A stretch of 27,972 bases of DNA from Chromera velia (Eukaryota; Sar; Chromeraceae), in the NCBI GenBank assembly GCA_018398765.1, contig JAHBMJ010005942.1:32501-60472 (forward strand), in the 5' to 3' direction. Under the pieces are notes generated by a model. It did no database searches, was not told where the DNA came from, and saw nothing but the letters and a program-made list of their open reading frames with translations. Both the position numbers and the translations under genes were made by a program. Positions 1 to 9,462 of the stretch are shown here, piece by piece (position 1 is the first letter of the stretch; each line of letters begins with the position of its first letter).

Positions 1-1777
1 GATGCAAGGAGGGAGACGCTGACATGCTGAGGGGGTTGGGAAAGGAGGAACCACTGGCGGGCTTGGAACCGCAATTAATGGTACCAAGCAGCAGGTTTGG
101 TTTTCTTTGGGCAGGATGAAAGAGAAAGAAAAGAGAGGAAGAGAAAGGAAGAGATGGGGGAAAAGAGAGATATAAGAGAAAAGGAAAGGGTGGTGATGGA
201 TGGGGGGGTAGGGGTGCTCTACGGTGCTACGGCGACTATTGGAACACCAGACTCAGTCGTATTGTTTGTCCGGGGCTGGATATGGTGCATAACAGACGAC
301 TGAGAGAGGAGAGGCAGGAGAGACCTCGAGCATGACAGAACTGTTTCAGCCTCTCAGGTCGTGAAGCAGGGTGGGCTTCAAGACAGTGATAGTCAAATAG
401 AACTGTCATGTAGTAGAAGCAGGGGTGAGGGGGAGAGGTATAGTCAGGGAAGTAGATTTGACATCCTGCACAATTGAAGTTTTGCTAGACTGCCCCAGTG
501 GAAGGGGGAGCAGACATGCATATGGGGTATGGGATTGACTCCGGAGGAGTGTATCCCAGTGGATAGCCACAGCCCCGTGGTGGACGAAAGTCTACCGAGA
601 CCGAGACCAAGACCGAGACCCCCCATACAGGTGGAGATACGGATGGATGCTGTTCTAATTCTCGCACGATATTGTTAACTGAAGTTTCAATAAGTCCCTC
701 TTCAGATTTATTCTCTTTTTTAGTATGTTTCTGGGGTATTCTGGGACTTTGGCATATTTTGCGTCAGATCTTCTTGCAGGAATACCAGAAGATGCGTCAA
801 ACGAGCAGGTAGACCTCCTTTCTGAGATGTGCAACAACCAAAATCTATTGGATGTGACAGTGGTACTAGCAGTGGTACACCTTCGTTATCAATCTTATCT
901 CCCTGCCGCAGGATGGAAGACAGGGCACGCAGTGGAGCACGAGGCGCAGAAAAAGCATAAAAAATATTATGGTCCAGCAATGCAGATAGGGGTGCGGGTT
1001 GTAGGATTTGCAATGGAGACTTTGGGGAGATGGGCGGTCGAAGCTAAGATGTATTTGAAAGAGCTAGGGAAATGGGCAGTTGAAAGAGGGGGGGGGGATC
1101 TTGGAATGGAAGCAGGAAGGTGGAGAGCAGCTGTAAAAACCTACTAGCATATACCAATGGTGCTGGAGGCTTTCCACCACACTGCAACGAGGGAATGCAG
1201 ATCTCCTAATGGGGAAAAGCAAGATAGGGGTGGGAAGACGAGGAGTACAAGCTCGGGCGAAAGAGGAATTGTCACATGAGAGCGGCAGGGGAGACGTCGC
1301 TTTCAGGCCTGGGCGGCCGTGGGGAGATTGACAAGCAGAATTTGTATAAAACACTAAATTTAGAATTTAGGTAGCTCAAGCGAAGGGGCCGCCTACTCTT
1401 GCAAGCCTTCAAATGCCCCATGGAACCTAGGTTGCATAACGAATTTCTGCATGACATGCCGGGTTGGCCAGAGCCTAAGAGGTGGCTCACCGGCTTCAAC
1501 CTAACTTATTCATTCATTCAGTTCGATCAGTGGACAAGTAGAATTAACTTGACGTCGTACCTATGCATGTATAGACCAAACTGTGAGGCCCCAGCCAGTG
1601 GCTGGGAGTTACTCACTATCTTAATTAACATGGGGAGGGATCTTCTTGTCAACGTTGGACATCCGCGTGTGTGATGGTGTGCTATGGCGTGTGGTCTGGG
1701 CAATTTTGTTAAGTGCCTCTCAGCTTCGCTTTCCGGGCCATCTCAGCTTCGCTTTCCAGGCCACGAGACAGGAAATG
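1..1777. other. Left flank without a recognisable gene
   Basis: I find no coding region I can support here. Open frames are short, overlap on both strands, and show no domain motifs or plausible exon chain. The composition is purine-rich at 110-200 and mixed afterwards. A 23-bp tandem duplication (1718-1763) lies just before the retrotransposon. The stretch could be intergenic DNA, an intron or an old transposon. Confidence 0.5.
1718..1763. repeat. 23-bp tandem duplication
   Basis: Two adjacent 23-bp copies (1718-1740 and 1741-1763) start TCTCAGCTTCGC and differ at one base (CCGGG versus CCAGG). No function is evident. Confidence 0.85.
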
Positions 1778-1782
1778 ACGGG
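1778..1782. repeat. Target-site duplication of the Gypsy element, left copy (ACGGG)
   Basis: ACGGG lies directly outside the left LTR, and the same five bases lie directly outside the right LTR at 9458-9462. Five bp is the usual Ty3/Gypsy target duplication, so the perfect match supports both LTR boundaries and a single insertion event. Confidence 0.85.
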
Positions 1783-2058
1783 TGAAACGTGATCATAGCT
1801 AACACAAGGCTCAGATAATAGATAGAAGGTCTGTTTCTAGAAGCGTTCTCTAGAAGTCCTACTTCAAAGTCCGGTTCTCCTGATAGTCAATCTGAATGCC
1901 ATGAAGACAAGCCATCCTGAAGCTGTATCGATTGGAGTGGCTACGGGCGCGCGCGCTTCCGCTCGGTCCCGCGAGGCAGGCTCATACGTTCTTTCAACGC
2001 CACCGACCGGCCTACGCCAACGCTTAGAGGCGGCGCGGCTACAAGCATTCACGTCACA
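1783..2058 (-). repeat. 3' LTR of the Gypsy element (276 bp)
   Basis: This is a direct repeat of 8593-9457 once the nested insertion is removed. In element orientation it starts TGTGACG and ends CATTTCA or a close variant. It contains a (GC)n-rich stretch near 1946-1953 that is identical in both LTRs. Its outer flank is the target duplication ACGGG. Confidence 0.92.
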
Positions 2059-2062
2059 TATG

Positions 2063-2073
2063 CCCGTCCTCCC
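2063..2073 (-). other. Candidate polypurine tract of the Gypsy element
   Basis: On the minus strand the purine-rich run GGGAGGACGGG sits four bases upstream of the 3' LTR, where a polypurine tract primes plus-strand DNA synthesis. It is short and interrupted by one C, so the assignment rests mainly on position. Confidence 0.4.
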
Positions 2074-2868
2074 AAGGCGTGTGTCCACACACAATCTCAG
2101 ATCTCGTACTCAATTTTGATCGTTTCATTTCTCCTTGATGCTCTTTCCTTTCTCCCTCGCATCAGATTCGAATCACATAAGAAGTCGGTATGCAACGACC
2201 GATACGGGTTGTCGGACACTACCACAAGCGTGTGCGTGGAGTGCCAACCATTCATCTTGAACATCGCTGCCTCAAGCAAACAAGAACGGGATGACGGCGC
2301 ATGTAAGCGATCAGTCACCACAAGAAGCTTCACAAATCTGTCACTGCATATGAGCTCATGTAAAGATCGCTCCACAGCCAGTCATACACTTTCACTCATC
2401 ATCCATCCACTCACTCTGCAAACAATGAATGACAACACCACAGGCACTCAAGAGGCGGTGTCTACGCAGTAGAGCTCTCCTCCCGCAAAGTGGTTCTGGT
2501 CGGCATGCATCAGGGAGAAAGCACCAGAAACCCTTTCGCAGTCGGAAGAGATAAAGAGATCCTGCGAATACACATGCCAACTCGCTTCAGAGAGAAGGTA
2601 CGCAAGAATACACAGAGAGAGATCAAATGTGCATGAGAAGATAAGAATCAAGACACAGAGAAAAGAATCTGCATCGAGATGCATTAAAAGAAGAATAAAG
2701 ACAAATAAAAAAAACATGAGAGGAAATGTCCTCGAGTCATTCCATTCAGCGTTAGTATATCAGTGCGTCAATCAGTGTGTCAGTGCATCAATCAGTGTAC
2801 ACTAGTGTACACCTCTCCCTCCTCACGGAGGAATTGCATTAGCAACTTCTCAAGCTGTTGTTTTTATT

Positions 2869-3075
2869 TCCTTTTCCTTCTTTCTCTTTCCACTTTTCCC
2901 TTGTTTTCATTCCTTCTTGTTCCACCTTTTGTTCGCTAAGCCTTTCATTTCTTCTTCTTCTTCCCTTCATTCTTTTTCTTTCTTTCATTCATTCATTCAT
3001 TCATTCTTTCATTCACTCTTTCCTTTTTTCTTTCTTTCCTTTCTTTTTTTCTTTCTTTCTTTCTTTCTTTTTTTA
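2869..3075 (+). repeat. Pyrimidine microsatellite (TTCC/TTCT/TTCA)n
   Basis: An impure tract of TTTC, TTCC and ATTC tetranucleotides about 200 bp long. It produces spurious Phe/Ser-rich or Lys/Glu-rich open frames that should not be read as genes. Confidence 0.9.
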
Positions 3076-3222
3076 AGCAGCAAGGCGCAAGGAAGTCAAG
3101 GAAAAGGGTGAGGAAGGATGGATTGGCGAGAGTAAAGCAGATGACAAGAGCAACACAAAGAGAAAGAGACAAACATGAATGTTTCCATGACACCCTTGTT
3201 TCTTTCCCCATCTCCTTCTTCG

Positions 3223-3561
3223 TCATCGAAGTCTACGGAGCTCCTTGAAGGCCTTGATCGCGTCCTTCACGTTCTTGAGGTTCTCAGGCGGCTCCCAAGT
3301 TGCTTCAGTCTCCGAGTATCCCTTCCAAACCACACGATACTCCAGTGTCCTCCCTTTCCCTCGCATGTCAACGACCTTATCGACCTCCCACTCCGCCTCC
3401 TCGAATCTTGGCAAGAGAACACGGGGTGGAGGGTCTTCGGGAGAGACAGGGTACGCCTTCATGTAAGAGACGTGGACAACTGGATACTTCCTGACTCCAG
3501 CGGGGAACATGAGTTCATAACTCACCTCCCCCACCTTCTTGTCAATCTCGAACGGCCCATA
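3223..3561 (-). pseudogene. Gypsy pol C-terminal end: GPF region and chromodomain
   Basis: This is the end of the pol frame after the last premature TAG (3562-3564). It begins YGPFEI, the GPY/F-type module that follows chromovirus integrase cores, continues with VVHVSYMKAY, and ends with a chromodomain: WEVDKVVDM, then YRVVWKGYSETEATWEP and ENL. The paired aromatic residues and the WKGY...TWEP core are the family signature. Chromodomains steer integrase to chromatin carrying particular histone marks. The frame ends at TGA 3223-3225, probably the natural pol terminus. It is in the same frame as the integrase segment, from which only the stop separates it. Confidence 0.9.
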
Positions 3562-3564
3562 CTA

Positions 3565-4674
3565 AATGTGACTCAGCTTGGCTTTCCGTTTGGAAGGAAG
3601 ACGCTCACTCTCAAAACATTTTCGGTGCACTAGCGCCCAGTCTCCTGGAATGAAAGTCGCTTCCCTTCTCTTCTGGTCGGCCTTCCTCTTTGCCTCTTCG
3701 TTCGCTCTCTCAAGTCGCTCCTTCACCTCTTCAAAAAGGGCCTGACAGCGCAGATGAAAGTCTTCTGCTGCCGTCGCTGTGCGTCCTGCAACCAGTAAAG
3801 ACGGGAAAGTCCTTGCCTTAAAGCCGTAAAGAACTGCATGCGGTGTTGCCTTCAAACCCGAGTGTGTACTTGAGATGCACGCAAACTCAAGCGATAGCAG
3901 AAGCTTGGGCCATTCGGATTGATGATCTCCACAAAAACATCGCAACATTGTCTCCAGCGTTCGGTTGTAAATCTCGCTTTACCCATCCGTCTGAGGATGC
4001 CCGGATGATGACATCATCAGGCGGGTCCCTGCCAGTTTGTGCAGTCCTCTCCAGAACTCCGCCATCCACCTTGGGTCTTGATCTGACACAATCTCCAACG
4101 GAAGACCATGGGAGCAGACAATGTGATCATAAAAGAGGCGCGCTGCTCCTTCTGCAGTGATCGTCATCGTACACAGAATCCAGTGCGGTCTCTTGGACAA
4201 ACGATTAACCACAGTCAGAACTGAGTCCACCCACTCACCTTGAAAGTGTACACGTGGGAGGGCACAGACAAAATCCATCGAGACTGAATCGTAAGGCCGA
4301 GCAGGAACAGGCAGGGGTTGCAAAAGTCCGAAGGGCTTCTGATTCGCCTGCTTGTTCTGGAGGCACGCGTCGCAGCGAGGAACATAGGCGGCGACTGAAG
4401 AGAACATATTCGGCCAGTAAAAGTCTTCAATCAGTCGCAGGTAGGTTTTCTCAATCGCCAAATGTCCCCCGCCTGGGACGTCGTGGCACTCAAAGATCAG
4501 ATTTCTCTGCATTTTCTTTGTAGGGATGGCCAACCTGTTCTTGTAGTAGAGAAGTCCGTCTTTCATCTCCATATATGACAGTCGAAAGCGCAAGAAAGGC
4601 GGCAGCTCCTCTCGCTTCTGTCCCTCAGCACGCGGAGACAGAAAGAACAGGGCATCTCGAAAGAATTTGTCTTC
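3565..4674 (-). pseudogene. Gypsy integrase with an internal stop
   Basis: The HHCC zinc finger is visible as HDVPGGGH followed by CDACLQNK. The catalytic core follows: first Asp in SMDFVCALP, second Asp in VSDQDPRW, and the glutamate region after HPQTDG. A TAA (3979-3981) falls directly after HPQTDG, where Gypsy integrases almost always have glutamine, and the same frame resumes with SEIYNRTLE. Beyond it lie an Arg/Lys/Glu-rich helix and the PGDWALVHRK segment, then TAG at 3562. The frame matches RT upstream and the chromodomain downstream, so the defects are point stops. The encoded enzyme would join element cDNA into host DNA, but this copy cannot make it intact. Confidence 0.92.
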
Positions 4675-4677
4675 TTA

Positions 4678-6321
4678 GTAACCATCTCTGACTTTCTGGA
4701 GAAACTCTTCATCTAGAAGGAGGCTGCTGCTCGTCTGCAAACAAATTTCATAACCCATCGCTGCGTGTGCTTTCTCTAAAGGGGGGCGCCGGGACAAAGC
4801 GTCGGCGAGTGTGTTCTTTACACCTGGGAGGTACTTCAGTTTCACCCCCAGCTCCTACAAGAAAGACATCCATCTCCTCACACGTCCTCGAGCCTCTGCG
4901 TAAGATGCTGTCAAGTCGAGTGTCTTAAGGCTCTCATGGTCTGTCCACACTGTCGTCGTCTCACTGACGTACGGGCTCCAGTGTTTGAGGAGAAAGATGG
5001 CAGCAAGCAACTCCTTCTCTCTGATGGGATAGTTCTTCTCCTCCTTCATCAGCGTTCTCGATGCGAAGGCTACCGGACGGAGCCAACCAACACACGGGTC
5101 CTGCTGCATCAATGCACCTCCGAGTGCATTCTTCTGCTCAGACACGTCCCCGAAGATCTCAAATGGGCGTCCAGGATCGGGGATGTACAGGGAGGTGATG
5201 TTGATAATCGCCTCTTTCAGTGAGCAGAAGGCTGTCTTCATCTCCTCCGTCCACGTGAACTTCATTCCCTTCTTCAACGCCTTCGTCAGAGGCTGCGCGA
5301 TTGATGCAAAACCTCTCACAAACTTCCGAACCCAATTGGCTGCCCCGAGAAAGATTCGCAGCTCGTATAGGTCCTTTAGATCCGGCCAGTCTCGGATCAG
5401 CTCGAGTTTCAGGCGTTCGGGCATGATGCCCTTCGCGTCGATGACAAACCCCAGGAAGTGGGTGCTGTTGGTGAAGAACTCGCACTTCTTGATCTTGACG
5501 TAGAGATTGTTCGCTCTCAAGAGATCCAGTACCCACTTGACGTCCTTCACATGCTGTGCCAGTGTCTGGCTGTACACAAGGATGTCGTCGATGAAGACGA
5601 TGATACACCGGCCTAGTGCAGGTCGCATCGCAAGCGTAATCAGTCGCATGCTTGTGGGCGGTGCATTCAAGACCCCGAATGACACCACCAGCCACTCAAA
5701 CATTCCCCACCTGGTGACGAAAGCCATCTTATAGCTGTCTCCCATTGCAATACGGAGCTGGTGGAAAAACTGACGCAAATCCAGCTTCGTAAACCATCTC
5801 TTTCCAAAGAAGGTCTCCATCAGCTCCTCTGCACGCGGGAGTGGGAATGTGTCCTTCACCGTCACCTTGTTGAGAGGCCTGTAGTCGATCACCATACGGA
5901 AGGTGCCATCCTTCTTCTTCACAAAGAATGCCAGCGCACCAAAGGGGGACGTTGAAGGACGAATGAACCCCTTGTCCACATAGTCCTTCAACTGCTTCTT
6001 CATCTCTTCCAACTCTGCATAGGAGAGGCGATACGGAGGCTTCGCAGGAGGCCGAGCCCCTAGCTCCAATTCGATCTTGAAGTCCAGGTCTCCCCTCCTG
6101 GGTGGAAGCTTCAGAATCTTATCCGGAAACAACTCCTCGTTCTCCTTCAAGATCTCCCTTGCTGCAAGGTGCAGGGAGGGAGATGCCATCACTTTCTCGT
6201 ATTCATAAAAGGGGGGGCTTCCTTTCCTGTATCCCCTCCTTAGTTCTCGGGTCGACTTCGACCTCTCCCACCTCCTCTCTCCTTTCTCTCTCAACCTCCG
6301 TTTCTTCCTCCTCTCTCTCAA
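4678..6321 (-). pseudogene. Gypsy reverse transcriptase and RNase H
   Basis: This is the longest intact stretch of the element, 488 codons open down to TAG 4855-4857, then continuing in frame to TAA 4675-4677. RT motifs run in order: MVIDYRPLNKVT, FTKLDLRQFFHQLRI, SFGVLNAPP, and the catalytic FIDDILVYS at about residues 243-251. FLGFVID follows. RNase H is seen as GDVSEQKNALGGAL (Asp near 392), NYPIREKELLA (Glu near 437) and TDHESL (Asp near 461). Roughly the first 32 codons of this open frame lie upstream of a frameshift and are probably read in the wrong frame. The TAG at 4855 interrupts the RRWMSFL-ELG junction, where the family usually has glutamine. RT and RNase H residues look preserved although the ORF is broken. 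Confidence 0.94.
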
Positions 6322-6535
6322 TTCTTTCCAATCTGCAGAGAAAGAAAGGTGCTCCTTTTTTCACTTCTCTCGTGGCCTCTCTGACAGTTATGGGTCCATC
6401 TATCCGAGAACTCTTCTTCTCAGGAGTGGTATCCCCTCGAAGGAGGATCCTCTTTGCTTCGAAGTCGAACCATAATTTCTTCATTTTCGGATAAAAAACG
6501 GGATCACGGTCTTCACAGACAGTACCGCATCCCAA
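6203..6535 (-). pseudogene. Gypsy pol segment between protease and RT, frame-shifted
   Basis: This short Glu/Arg-rich segment lies in a third frame, between the protease frame and the RT frame. It carries DRDPVFYPKMKKLWFDF, which resembles the spacer after a Gypsy protease, then a charged low-complexity stretch. It appears to join protease through a one-base shift near 6530 and RT through a one-base shift at a run of seven C (minus strand, 6211-6217). One C fewer in that run would put the two frames together, so a replication slip or a homopolymer sequencing error is possible. Confidence 0.7.
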
Positions 6536-6881
6536 GAAACAAATCATATTTCTTGAGATCGGTGAGAGTGAAGCTGACCTGATCCTTGTATTCGTCAATC
6601 TTCAGTCGACACCCATCCGTGGGAACGTATTCGGACACCTGGTGAGACGGGTCCCCTGCAAGTGCTCCCTCGCAATCAGCTGGCCTCCCAAACCTGCGGA
6701 CAGGAAGGCCATGCGAATGAGCAAAGGAAGCAGACATGTAATTCCCATCTGCTCTCGGGTCAAACAGGATCGTGACAGGGGTGCCGTTCACTATCCCGTG
6801 AAGGCGTATCAAAACGGGTCGACGTCTGCCATCACCTGGGCGTCGGGATGGACGCTGTTCGCGCTTGCCTGCCGGTCCTTT
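6513..6881 (-). pseudogene. Gypsy aspartic protease region with altered active site
   Basis: The segment reads GIVNGTPVTILFDPRADGNYMSASFA and later YDLFLGM, the layout of a retroelement aspartic protease: a beta strand, the active-site loop, then the LGM strand. The family active site is D-S/T-G-A. Here the Asp is kept but the next two residues are Pro and Arg, so the encoded protease would be inactive. The segment is in the same frame as gag, as in elements with one gag-pro frame, and ends at a frameshift-induced TGA (6513 region). Confidence 0.85.
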
Positions 6882-6884
6882 CTA

Positions 6885-8480
6885 TGCTACCGTGCTGTTC
6901 ACGGTTCTTGTCTGCTGCAGAGGAATAGAGGGAAAAGAGGTTGGTGCAGCGTATTCATTCTCGAAAGGAACAGAGGCAACTGGGTTGACTGACCGGGGAA
7001 GCTGAGTACCTGGCGGCTTTTGAGGGCCGTCACTTTCCCTCAGAGCCTCTCTCTGAAGGGGTGCTACGGTTGACCTCAAGTGGTCGGTCTCATGCGCTTC
7101 CCCGTCTCCGGACTCCGGCAAGCATTGGGGGAACAAGTGCATACGGTTGCAGTGGAGAACGTTGGGTCCTCTCCCATAGGTGACTCATGCATCGTCCTCT
7201 CTCTCCCTTGTTGCCCTCACTGGGCTCTCGCCGTGTCTTCGAACATCATCTCTCAAATCTGCATCCCTCTCTCTCTCCTCATCCTTGTCTCCCCAATACT
7301 CATCCTCATACTCGTCCTCTTCAGCTTCGAAACGGGCGGGACGCACACCTGGCCGTCTCTACGGAGGCCGCTGCCCCAAATTTCGGCTCTGACCGTAGGG
7401 AGGCTGGCGTCGCCCCTGCCCGTTCTGTCGTTGATCGTACCCCCCCCACTGCCTGCGAGGAGGATATTGCTGCTGCTGCTGACTCTTTTGCTTACCCCGG
7501 GGCGGAGGGACCCCATACTGTTGGTTCTAAATCATTTGCCTCTCTCCACCCCTTCTCCAATCATTCCTCCTGCCGCCACTGGGCTGGCTGCTGCGGGGGC
7601 CCGGGCAATTGGACTGAATGTGCCCCCTCTCTCTGCACAAGTAACAACGGCCTTCTCTTCTTAGCTGCTGCTTCTCGGCTCGAGAGAGAGCACTCAGGTC
7701 CATGGGGACTGGTTCTCCGTTCTTCTTTTGACCCCCATTTGACTGCCTATAGTTCCAATGATTTCCTCTGTTCCCCCCCACAACTCTCTTCTCTGCTTTC
7801 AGTGCTTCTGTGATCAGCTTCGGCAATGTGTCTGGTTTGGGGTGAACCTGTCCGATCTCATCGGACACTGCTTTGGGGAGACCTGCCTTGTAGTCGTACA
7901 TCAAATCTGTCTAAGTTACATCTGTCAACCGGCGTGCGATCCCCCTGAACTCGTCCGTGTAATCCTATACCCCCTTCTTCGCACAGATCTGTCTAATCTC
8001 GGATCGGAGGGTTTCGTAGATGTTGGAGTCTGGGAAGCTGCGGTACAACGCCTCCTTCAGTCCTTCTAACGACGTGATGGGGATTCCTTCTGCCCTGGCC
8101 TCCTCTGCCAGCTTCACCTGGAGGGTCGGCGAGAGATAGGTTACTACGATGGGGGCCTGCTCCTCTGGAGGGGTCTTCGTGATGTGGTACAGGTTCTGCC
8201 ATAAGGCAATCCAAGTGTCCACATCCTCGGCCTTCTCCGAAAAGATTTCGGGCTTCTTAGGCTTCACACTGGGAGGCGAAGAGGGACGCGAAACATCGCT
8301 AGAATGGCTCTGGAAGGAAGACTAAGCAAGAGAACTCTGATGTCCTAACTGAGCTTTCAACTCAGCAATTTCCTGCTGTTGGTGTTCCGCAATCACCGAC
8401 AGCTGCTACACTCGGTTCAAAAGCTGCTCAAACCGTTCCTCGAGTGCAGCCTAGGCCTGGGGATTTCCTACCAGGTCCAT
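6885..8480 (-). pseudogene. Gypsy gag with zinc knuckle, nine in-frame stops
   Basis: The frame starts at ATG 8480-8478, about 110 bases inside the 5' LTR, and keeps one phase down to protease. It encodes an N-terminal coiled coil rich in Gln/Glu/Leu, the retrotransposon gag core (AEDVDTWIALWQNLY, LRSEIRQICAKKG, DYTDEFRGIARRL), the CCHC knuckle CYLCRERGHIQSNC, and a Gln/Arg/Gly-rich tail. Premature stops lie at 8451, 8406, 8322, 7965, 7911, 7527, 7359 and 6882 (all TAG) and at 7185 (TGA). Several fall where glutamine is expected, for example just before DYTDEF. Gag would form the particle and bind element RNA. This copy yields only fragments. The ATG choice rests on frame continuity and position. 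Confidence 0.9.
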
Positions 8481-8592
8481 TTCTCACGATCTCTCAACCT
8501 CAGTCTGTCAACATGTTGAAACACTTCAATCTGCGCTTCTAACTCCACTCAGAAGCTTCTCAGCCCTTGCCGAACGAGGCCCTGCTAGCATA

Positions 8593-9457
8593 TGAAATGT
8601 GATCATAGCTAGTACGAGGCTCAGATAACAGATCTAGGGCCTGGCACTTATATTGGGTTACAGGTTTCAACACCCCCTATACATAAGGGTATACCCCCCT
8701 GTAATGTTACCCTTACTTCAAAAGTGGTCCCAATTGATCAATCTCATCAGCTTACGTCTAAAAATATTGAAATCATCTTCTGTTGATTGAGGTTACATGA
8801 GAAACTGACGAAAAACGATGTGTCCCTTTCACTTTGTAACCAAACCCCTTGTAACCTTGTAACCTGTAACCTAAAATGACCCTCTTCAAAAGTGATGTAA
8901 CCTTCGTCTACATGCATTTTAAAGTGTTTTTGGAGTGATTTAAAGAGTTTTTGAAAGTTGACTTTTTGGTTGGTTACGGACCTCAAGACCGCCTGTAACC
9001 TTGTAACCTATAACTTTGCAAGGGGACATATATAATAAGAGGTGTAACCTCATGTAACCACATAAGCTATACAGTAAAAGTGATTGATTTCGAAGTAACT
9101 CAATATACCGGACCTCCAACTTGTGTGAAAAGCTCGTTCAAATGTTTTTTGGTTCATTTTTATGTCATTTTTGCACTTGTAACCCTATATGAGCCCAAGA
9201 CTGCCCCCCCCTAGTAATAGATAGAAGGTCTGTTCCTAGAAGCGTTCCCTAGAAGTCCTACTTCAAAGTTCGGTTCTCCTGATAGTCAATCTGAATGCCA
9301 TGAACACAAACCATCCTGAAGCTATATCGATTGGAGTGGCTACGGGCGCGCGCGCTTCCGCTCGGTCCCACGAGGCAGGCTCATGCGTTCTTTCAACGCC
9401 ATCGACCGGCCCACGCCAACGCTTAGAGGCGGCGCGGCTACGAGCATTCACGTCACA
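8593..9457 (-). repeat. 5' LTR of the Gypsy element, split by a nested insertion
   Basis: Bases 8593-8633 plus 9215-9457 match the left LTR. The total span is 865 bp. Subtracting the 581-bp insertion and its 8-bp duplication leaves exactly 276 bp, the left LTR length. The inner edge is TGAAATGTGATC (8593 on) and the outer edge is CACGTCACA ending at 9457. Confidence 0.93.
8634..9214. mobile_element. 581-bp non-autonomous hAT-like element nested in the LTR
   Basis: It starts CTAGGG and ends CCCTAG. A second inverted block, ATATTGGGTTACA near the left end and its counterpart TGTAACCCTATAT near the right, extends the terminal inverted repeats. It is flanked by TAACAGAT (8626-8633) and TAATAGAT (9215-9222), an 8-bp duplication with one transition. 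Eight-bp duplications and (C)TAGGG/CAGGG-type ends are typical of hAT elements. There is no coding capacity. The interior is rich in GTAACC words in both orientations. It must be younger than the Gypsy insertion. Confidence 0.85.
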
Positions 9458-9462
9458 ACGGG
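9458..9462. repeat. Target-site duplication of the Gypsy element, right copy (ACGGG)
   Basis: This is an exact match to 1778-1782, immediately outside the right LTR. Confidence 0.85.

Larger units (their letters stand above)
2059..3222 (-). other. Long internal 3' noncoding region of the Gypsy element
   Basis: About 1.16 kb separates the chromodomain stop (3223-3225) from the 3' LTR. I see no gene in it. It holds a pyrimidine microsatellite (2869-3075), degenerate GTCA-type repeats near 2760-2795, and an 18-bp perfect palindrome GTGTACACTAGTGTACAC at 2795-2812. Some of it could be later insertion rather than original element sequence. The LTRs flank it, so it lies inside the element. Confidence 0.6.
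1783..9457 (-). mobile_element. Ty3/Gypsy chromovirus LTR retrotransposon, degenerate
   Basis: This is a full-length LTR retrotransposon on the minus strand: 5' LTR 8593-9457, gag from 8480, protease, RT-RNase H, integrase and chromodomain ending at 3223, and 3' LTR 1783-2058. The RT before integrase order plus a C-terminal chromodomain place it among chromoviruses. Both LTRs start TG and end CA in element orientation and are flanked by ACGGG. Without the nested 581-bp element and its 8-bp duplication the element is about 7.1 kb. By eye the LTRs differ at 16 of 276 positions, 15 of them transitions. The coding region carries 13 in-frame stops and two frameshifts, so this copy is dead. I saw no TGG-type primer-binding site next to the 5' LTR, so the priming mechanism is unresolved. 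Confidence 0.95.

Noticed and set aside
725-1147. 140-codon plus-strand ORF as a gene
   Set aside because: It shows no recognisable motif, its composition resembles the surrounding noncoding DNA, and an equally long antisense frame overlaps it.
1785-1790. LTR starting at TGATCATAG (1789) with a three-base target duplication
   Set aside because: Homology with the other LTR extends seven bases further left. That places the boundary at 1783, gives a perfect 5-bp duplication, and makes both LTR lengths agree.
4771-4790. Frameshift at a C run between RNase H and integrase
   Set aside because: On recounting, the run has six C, and RT, RNase H, integrase and chromodomain are all in one frame.
3562-8480. 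Nuclear code in which TAG/TAA encode glutamine, suggested by stops at Gln positions of the Gypsy element
   Set aside because: The PHD-SET gene and the minus-strand gene have many CAG/CAA glutamines and no internal TAG or TAA in over 1,200 codons, and the element also has a TGA and frameshifts. Decay explains the stops better.
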